From Anastatus disparis (taxonomy: Eukaryota > Arthropoda > Insecta > Hymenoptera > Eupelmidae): DNA of 64,000 bases. The stretch is taken from NCBI GenBank assembly GCA_017163975.1, contig JAFFSR010000396.1, positions 496,001-560,000 on the forward strand, written 5' to 3'. This document shows, piece after piece, positions 55,871 to 64,000 of this stretch. The notes under the pieces are model-generated. The model did not search any database. It had not been told where the DNA came from and was given only the letters and a program-made list of their open reading frames with translations. Each line of letters opens with the position of its first letter. The first letter of the stretch is position 1. Position numbers and translations under genes: made by a program.

Positions 55871-58800
55871 ATAGAAAATTTGTCACCTTCAATATCTTAA
55901 CATCAGAGCAGAAAGAAAATTCTTTATGTGAAATGGATTTTAATTGGGATGCATTTGGGAATAAGTCGTTCTTGATAATTAAAACCATTGAGACTGTGAG
56001 CGCAATTGAAAAATTTTTTTCATCTTACTGAGGCTTGGAGGATTTTGTTGCTCTAGTGATTCTTTGAACTAGACACTCTAAATATATTTTTTTTTTGTTT
56101 TTGGATTCAGATACGTCTGGAAATTTATCGCTCATGATATTTAAATGAATTTAAACAGAATTTATTAAAGCTACAAGTATTTTGTCGCTCTAAAAATATA
56201 TGATTCCTAGTACGCTAGAATGATTTTTATAAAAATTTTTGTGATTGAAATGCATTTAGGAATTTGTCGCTCTTAAAATTTGAAAAAATTAATACTTTAA
56301 ACGCAATATAAAGATGATTCTGATACTACAGAAGCTTCAAGGATTTTGTCGCTCTAAAAATTTATGGTTCCTAGCACTATAAAATGATTTTTATACGAAT
56401 TTTGTGATTTTCATGCATCTGAGAATTTGTCGCTCTTAAGATTGTTAACCATCAGAACTTTAAAAACCATAAAAATCCATTTCTCATATCACAGAAGCTG
56501 CAAAGAATTTGTTGCTTCTTAATTTATAGCATTCAAGAACAGAGGAAATACTTTTATGCAAGTTTTTTGAATTGGAATGAATTAGAGAGTTAGTCGCTTG
56601 TGACATTTGTAAGTATTAAGACTTTGAATGCAATGAAAAGATGTTTGTCACTTTACTGAAGCTTTAAGGATTTAGTCGCTCTAGTAATTTTTTAATCAGC
56701 TAACTTTAAATATTTTTTTATATCAGTTCTTCAATTTACATGCGTTTAGGGATTTGTCACTCTGAAAATTTATGGTTGCTAGCACTATAAAAGGATTTTT
56801 ATACAAATTTTGTGATTTTCATGCATCTGGAAATTCATCGCTCTTGAGATTGTTAATAATCAGAACTCTAAAAACCATAAAAAGGTATTTCTGATATCAC
56901 AGAAGCTGCAAAGAATTTGTTGCCTCTTAATTTATAGCATCCAAGCACATAGGAAATACTTTTATGCAAGTTTTTTGAATTGAAATGAATTAGAGAGTTA
57001 GTCGCTTGTGAGATTTGTAACTATTGAGACTTTGAATGCAATTAAAAGATGTTTGTCACCTTACTGAAACCTTAAGTATTTTGTCGCTCTAGTGATTCTT
57101 TAATTAGCTAACTCTAAATATGTTGTTATATCAGTTCTTCAATGTACATGCGTTTGGGAATTTGTCGCTCATGATATTTAAATAAATTTGAACTTTTAAT
57201 TCAATAAAAATATGATTTTAATTCGACAGAAGCTACAAGGATTTTGTCGCTCTATAAATCTATGGTTCCTAGCACGCAAAAATAATTTATATGGAAATTT
57301 TTGTTATTGAAATGCATCTCGGAATTTGTCGCACTTGAAATTTGAAAAAATTAACACTTTCAACGCAATATAAAGATGATTCTGATACTAAAAGGAGCTT
57401 CAAGGATTTTGTCGCTCTGATAATTTATGGTTGCTAGCACTATAAAATGATTTTTATACAAATTTTGTGATTTTCATGCATCTGGGAATTTGTCGCTCTT
57501 GAGATTGTTAACCATCAGAACTTTAAAAACCATAAAAATACATTTCTGATATCACAGAAGCTGCAAAGAATTTGTTGCTTCTTAATTTATAGCATTCAAG
57601 AACAGAGCAAATACTTTTATGCAAGTTTTTTGAATTGGAATGAATTGGAGAGTTAGTCGCTTGTGAGATTTGTAACTATTGAGACTTTGAATGCAATTAA
57701 AAGATGTTTGTCACCTTACTGAAACCTTAAGTATTTTGTCGCTCTAGTGATTCTTTAATTAGCTAACTCTAAATATGTTGTTATATCAGTTCTTCAATGT
57801 ACATGCGTTTGGGAATTTGTCGCTCATGATATTTAAATAAATTTGAACTTTTAATTCAATACAAATATAATTTTAATTCGACAGGAGCTACAAGGATTTT
57901 GTCGCTCTATAAATCTATGGTTCCTAGCACGCAAAAATAATTTATATGGAAATTTTTGTTATTGAAATGCATCTCGGAATTTATCGCACTTGGAATTTAA
58001 AAATTAACACTTTCAACGCAATATAAAGATGATTCTGATACTAAAAGGAGCTTCAAGGATTTTGTCGCTCTGAAAATTTATGGTTGCTAGCACTATAAAA
58101 TGATTTTTATACAAATTTTGTGATTTTCATGCATCTGGGAATTTGTCGCTCTTGAGATTGTTAACCATCAGAACTTTAAAAACCATAAAAATCCATTTCT
58201 CATATCACAGAAGCTGCAAAGAATTTGTTGCTTCTTAATTTATAGCATTCAAGAACAGAGCAAATACTTTTATGCAAGTTTTTTGAATTGGAATGAATTA
58301 GAGAGTTAGTCGCTTGTGATATTCGTAACTATTAAGACTTTGAATGCAATGAAAAGATGTTTGTCACTTTACTGAAACCTTAAGTATTTTGTCGCTCTAG
58401 TAATTCTTTAATTAGCTAACTCTAAATATTTTTTTATATCAGTTCTTCAATTTACATGCGTTTAGGGATTTGTCACTCTGAAAATTTATGGTTGCTAGCA
58501 CTATAAAATGATTTTTATACAAATTTTGTGATTTTCATGCATCTGGGAATTCGTCGCTCTTGAGATTGTTAATAATCAGAACTCTAAAAACCATAAAAGG
58601 TATTTCTGATATCACAGAAGCTGCAAAGAATTTGTTGCCTCTTGATTTATAGCATCCAAGCACATAGGAAATACTTTTATGCAAGTTTTTTGAATTGAAA
58701 TGAATTAGAGAGCTAGTCGCTTGTGAGATTTGTAACTATTGAGACTTTGAATGCAATTAAAAGATGTTTGTCACCTTACTGAAACTTTAAGTATTTTGTC

Positions 58801-61800
58801 GCTCTAGTGATTCTTTAATTAGCTAACTCTAAATATGTTGTTATATCAGTTCTTCAATGTACATGCGTTTGGGAATTTGTCGCTCATGATATTTAAATAA
58901 ATTTGAACTTTCAATTCAATAAAAATATGATTTTAATTCGACAGAAGCTACAAGGATTTTGTCGCTCTATAAATCTATGGTTCCTAGCACGCAAAAATAA
59001 TTTAAATGAAAATTTTTGTTATTGAAATGCATCTCGGAATTTGTCGCACTTGAAATTTGAAAAAATTAACACTTTCAACGCAATATAAAGATGATTCTGA
59101 TCCTAAAAGGAGCTTCAAGGATTTTGTCGCTCTGAAAATTCATGGTTGCTAGCACTATAAAATGATTTTTATACAAATTTTGTGATTTTCATGCATCTGG
59201 GAATTTGTCGCTTCGAGATTGTTAACCATCAGAACTTTAAAAACCATAAAAATACATTTCTGATATCACAGAAGCTGCAAAGAATTGGTTGCTTCTTAAT
59301 TTATAGCATCCGAGAACATAGGAAATACTTTTATGCAAGTTTTTTGAATTGGAATGAATTGAAGAGTAAGTCGCTTGTGACATTCGTAACTATTAAGACT
59401 TTGAATGCAATTAAAAGATGTTTGTCACTTTACTAAAGCTTTGAGGATTTAGTCGCTCTAGTAATTCTTTAATCAGCTAACTCTAAATATTTTTTCATAT
59501 CAATTCTGCAATTAACATGCGTTTGGGAATTTGTCGCTCATGACATTTAAATGAATTTAAACTTTTAATTCAATAAAACTATGATTTTAATTCAACAGAA
59601 GCTACAAGGATTTTGTCGCTCTAAAAATCTATGGGTCCTAGCACGCTAAAATAATTTTTATGGAAATTTTTGTTATTAAAATGCATCTAGGCATTTGTGG
59701 CCCTTAAAATTTAGAAAAATTAACACTTAAAAGGCAATATAAGAATGATTCTGATACTACAGGAGCTACAAGGATTTTGTCGCTCTAAAAATTTATGGTT
59801 CCTAGCACTATAAAATGATTTTTATACGAATTTTGTGATTTTCATGCATCTGAGAATTTGTCGCTCTTAAGATTGTTAACCATCAGAACTTTAAAAACCA
59901 TAAAAATCCATTTCTCATATCACAGAAGCTGCAAAGAATTTGTTGCTTCTTAATTTATAGCATTCAAGAACAGAGGAAATACTTTTATGCAAGTTTTTTG
60001 AATTGGAATGAATTAGAGAGTTAGTCGCTTGTGACATTTGTAAGTATTAAGACTTTGAATGCAATGAAAAGATGTTTGTCACTTTACTGAAGCTTTAAGG
60101 ATTTAGTCGCTCTAGTAATTTTTTAATCAGCTAACTTTAAATATTTTTTTATATCAGTTCTTCAATTTACATGCGTTTAGGGATTTGTCACTCTGAAAAT
60201 TTATGGTTGCTAGCACTATAAAAGGATTTTTATACAAATTTTGTGATTTTCATGCATCTGGAAATTCATCGCTCTTGAGATTGTTAATAATCAGAACTCT
60301 AAAAACCATAAAAAGGTATTTCTGATATCACAGAAGCTGCAAAGAATTTGTTGCCTCTTAATTTATAGCATCCAAGCACATAGGAAATACTTTTATGCAA
60401 GTTTTTTGAATTGAAATGAATTAGAGAGTTAGTCGCTTGTGAGATTTGTAACTATTGAGACTTTGAATGCAATTAAAAGATGTTTGTCACCTTACTGAAA
60501 CCTTAAGTATTTTGTCGCTCTAGTGATTCTTTAATTAGCTAACTCTAAATATGTTGTTATATCAGTTCTTCAATGTACATGCGTTTGGGAATTTGTCGCT
60601 CATGATATTTAAATAAATTTAAACTTTTAATTCAATAAAAATATGATTTTAATTCGACAGAAGCTACAAGGATTTTGTCGCTCTATAAATCTATGGTTCC
60701 TAGCACGCAAAAATAATTTATATGGAAATTTTTGTTATTGAAATGCATCTCGGAATTTGTCGCACTTGAAATTTGAAAAAATTAACACTTTCAACGCAAT
60801 ATAAAGATGATTCTGATACTAAAAGGAGCTTCAAGGATTTTGTCGCTCTGATAATTTATGGTTGCTAGCACTATAAAATGATTTTTATACAAATTTTGTG
60901 ATTTTCATGCATCTGGGAATTTGTCGCTCTTGAGATTGTTAACCATCAGAACTTTAAAAACCATAAAAATACATTTCTGATATCACAGAAGCTGCAAAAG
61001 AATTTGTTGCTTCTTAATTTATAGCATTCAAGAACAGAGCAAATACTTTTATGCAAGTTTTTTGAATTGGAATGAATTGGAGAGTTAGTCGCTTGTGAGA
61101 TTTGTAACTATTGAGACTTTGAATGCAATTAAAAGATGTTTGTCACCTTACTGAAACCTTAAGTATTTTGTCGCTCTAGTGATTCTTTAATTAGCTAACT
61201 CTAAATATGTTGTTATATCAGTTCTTCAATGTACATGCGTTTGGGAATTTGTCGCTCATGATATTTAAATAAATTTGAACTTTTAATTCAATACAAATAT
61301 AATTTTAATTCGACAGGAGCTACAAGGATTTTGTCGCTCTATAAATCTATGGTTCCTAGCACGCAAAAATAATTTATATGGAAATTTTTGTTATTGAAAT
61401 GCATCTCGGAATTTATCGCACTTGGAATTTAAAAATTAACACTTTCAACGCAATATAAAGATGATTCTGATACTAAAAGGAGCTTCAAGGATTTTGTCGC
61501 TCTGAAAATTTATGGTTGCTAGCACTATAAAATGATTTTTATACAAATTTTGTGATTTTCATGCATCTGGGAATTTGTCGCTCTTGAGATTGTTAACCAT
61601 CAGAACTTTAAAAACCATAAAAATCCATTTCTCATATCACAGAAGCTGCAAAGAATTTGTTGCTTCTTAATTTATAGCATTCAAGAACAGAGCAAATACT
61701 TTTATGCAAGTTTTTTGAATTGGAATGAATTAGAGAGTTAGTCGCTTGTGATATTCGTAACTATTAAGACTTTGAATGCAATGAAAAGATGTTTGTCACT

Positions 61801-64000
61801 TTACTGAAACCTTAAGTATTTTGTCGCTCTAGTGATTCTTTAATTAGCTAACTCTAAATATTTTTTTATATCAGTTCTTCAATTTACATGCGTTTAGGGA
61901 TTTGTCACTCTGAAAATTTATGGTTGCTAGCACTATAAAATGATTTTTATACAAATTTTGTGATTTTCATGCATCTGGGAATTCGTCGCTCTTGAGATTG
62001 TTAATAATCAGAACTCTAAAAACCATAAAAAGGTATTTCTGATATCACAGAAGCTGCAAAGAATTTGTTGCCTCTTGATTTATAGCATCCAAGCACATAG
62101 GAAATACTTTTATGCAAGTTTTTTGAATTGAAATGAATTAGAGAGCTAGTCGCTTGTGAGATTTGTAACTATTGAGACTTTGAATGCAATTAAAAGATGT
62201 TTGTCACCTTACTGAAACTTTAAGTATTTTGTCGCTCTAGTGATTCTTTAATTAGCTAACTCTAAATATGTTGTTATATCAGTTCTTCAATGTACATGCG
62301 TTTGGGAATTTGTCGCTCATGATATTTAAATAAATTTGAACTTTCAATTCAATAAAAATATGATTTTAATTCGACAGAAGCTACAAGGATTTTGTCGCTC
62401 TATAAATCTATGGTTCCTAGCACGCAAAAATAATTTAAATGAAAATTTTTGTTATTGAAATGCATCTCGGAATTTGTCGCACTTGAAATTTGAAAAAATT
62501 AACACTTTCAACGCAATATAAAGATGATTCTGATCCTAAAAGGAGCTTCAAGGATTTTGTCGCTCTGAAAATTCATGGTTGCTAGCACTATAAAATGATT
62601 TTTATACAAATTTTGTGATTTTCATGCATCTGGGAATTTGTCGCTTCGAGATTGTTAACCATCAGAACTTTAAAAACCATAAAAATACATTTTTGATATC
62701 ACAGAAGCTGCAAAGAATTGGTTGCTTCTTAATTTATAGCATCCGAGAACATAGGAAATACTTTTATGCAAGTTTTTTGAATTGGAATGAATTGAAGAGT
62801 AAGTCGCTTGTGACATTCGTAACTATTAAGACTTTGAATGCAATTAAAAGATGTTTGTCACTTTACTAAAGCTTTGAGGATTTAGTCGCTCTAGTAATTC
62901 TTTAATCAGCTAACTCTAAATATTTTTTCATATCAATTCTGCAATTAACATGCGTTTAGGGATTTGTCACTCTGAAAATTTATGGTTGCTAGCACTATAA
63001 AAGGATTTTTATACAAATTTTGTGATTTTCATGCATCTGGAAATTCATCGCTCTTGAGATTGTTAATAATCAGAACTCTAAAAACCATAAAAAGGTATTT
63101 CTGATATCACAGAAGCTGCAAAAGAATTTGTTGCCTCTTAATTTATAGCATCCAAGCACATAGGAAATACTTTTATGCAAGTTTTTTGAATTGAAATGAA
63201 TTAGAGAGTTAGTCGCTTGTGAGATTTGTAACTATTGAGACTTTGAATGCAATTAAAAGATGTTTGTCACCTTACTGAAACCTTAAGTATTTTGTCGCTC
63301 TAGTGATTCTTTAATTAGCTAACTCTAAATATGTTGTTATATCAGTTCTTCAATGTACATGCGTTTGGGAATTTGTCGCTCATGATATTTAAATAAATTT
63401 GAACTTTTAATTCAATAAAAATATGATTTTAATTCGACAGAAGCTACAAGGATTTTGTCGCTCTATAAATCTATGGTTCCTAGCACGCAAAAATAATTTA
63501 TATGGAAATTTTTGTTATTGAAATGCATCTCGGAATTTGTCGCACTTGAAATTTGAAAAAATTAACACTTTCAACGCAATATAAAGATGATTCTGATACT
63601 AAAAGGAGCTTCAAGGATTTTGTCGCTCTGATAATTTATGGTTGCTAGCACTATAAAATGATTTTTATACAAATTTTGTGATTTTCATGCATCTGGGAAT
63701 TTGTCGCTCTTGAGATTGTTAACCATCAGAACTTTAAAAACCATAAAAATACATTTCTGATATCACAGAAGCTGCAAAGAATTTGTTGCTTCTTAATTTA
63801 TAGCATTCAAGAACAGAGCAAATACTTTTATGCAAGTTTTTTGAATTGGAATGAATTGGAGAGTTAGTCGCTTGTGAGATTCGTAACTATTAAGACTTTG
63901 AATGCAATGAAAAGATGTTTGTCACTTTACTGAAACCTTAAGTATTTTGTCGCTCTAGTGATTCTTTAATTAGCTAACTCTAAATATTTTTTTATATCAG
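55871..64000. repeat. TTTGTCGCTC satellite with higher-order repeats (about 82 bp, 408/654 bp, 1.7 kb, 3.43 kb)
   Basis: TTTGTCGCTC or a variant recurs at about 80-90 bp spacing. The marker GATTTTCATGCATCTG lies at 56406, 56814, 57469, 58122, 58530, 59184, 59837, 60245, 60900, 61554, 61962, 62617, 63024 and 63680, giving spacings of 408, 655, 653, 408, 654, 653 and again 408, 655, 654, 408, 655. The set sums to 3431 bp. Copies one period apart (such as 59182-59436 and 62615-62869) are nearly identical, whereas neighbouring monomers differ a lot. The left edge (55871-56300) is diverged. The array continues past the window. Confidence 0.93.

Noticed and set aside
59182..62869. Identical 84-residue frames at 59182-59436 and 62615-62869 as a duplicated gene
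   Set aside because: They lie one satellite period (3433 bp) apart and share no domain; identity follows from repeat homogenisation.
55871..64000. CRISPR-like regular spacing of the TTTGTCGCTC motif
   Set aside because: The intervals between anchors are themselves homologous and repeat in a higher-order pattern; this is a eukaryotic satellite, not repeat-spacer units, and no cas gene is present.

Overview
The window is eukaryotic, very AT-rich and dominated by transposable elements; no bacterial gene order, operon or host housekeeping gene is visible. The retroelement types (CR1-like and I-like non-LTR elements, Ty3/gypsy and BEL/Pao LTR fragments), TTAA-flanked foldback MITEs and DUF4806-like exons point to an arthropod, most likely an insect. 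Species cannot be fixed from sequence alone.

Layout. 1-5.6 kb: non-coding DNA with two TA-flanked MITEs and a degenerate unit of about 1 kb present three times, whose third copy took a TTAA MITE. 5.6-9.8 kb: a 4.1-kb element packed with AAGCTT-type motifs. 9.8-14.8 kb: a CR1-like retrotransposon with two long open frames, inserted in one TTAA MITE and itself carrying another copy of that MITE. 15-16.6 kb: remnants of a BEL/Pao gag and of a CACTA-like transposase-associated protein. 17.2-19.1 kb: a 1.87-kb element with GTGTGT-rich ends whose core, including a tRNA-like segment, matches the core of the 5.6-kb element. 20.4-21.7 and 34.1-35.4 kb: exons of two broken DUF4806-like genes. 22.8-24.5 kb: a four-element nest of TTAA MITEs that can be unpacked to the base. 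24.6-30.5 kb: gypsy integrase pieces, a zinc-knuckle remnant, a hAT MITE with perfect 8-bp TSD, and an 882-bp solo LTR. 32-33.1 kb: a Mutator-like transposase remnant. 35.9-37.7 kb: a 1.4-kb near-perfect palindrome inside a TTAA element. 37.9-41.2 kb: a minisatellite of about 118 bp split by a 1.5-kb foldback element whose ends read CACAGTG/CACGGTG. 44-52.3 kb: a foldback element with inverted arms of about 0.8 kb, holding a complete-length I-like retrotransposon with a 12-bp TSD. 52.3-55.2 kb: a decayed gypsy gag-pol. 55.2-64 kb: a satellite built on monomers of about 82 bp carrying TTTGTCGCTC, organised into higher-order repeats of about 3.43 kb and running off the window.

Functionally, only the CR1-like element has both ORFs free of internal stops, and its ORF1/ORF2 junction holds a canonical -1 slippery heptamer. 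The I-like ORF2 keeps intact endonuclease and reverse transcriptase domains but its RNase H tail is broken. The other protein remnants are broken. The numerous MITEs have no transposase in the window. The main interest lies in structure: exactly reconstructable nesting, two element families that share a core but differ in their subterminal motif arrays, and the multi-level satellite.
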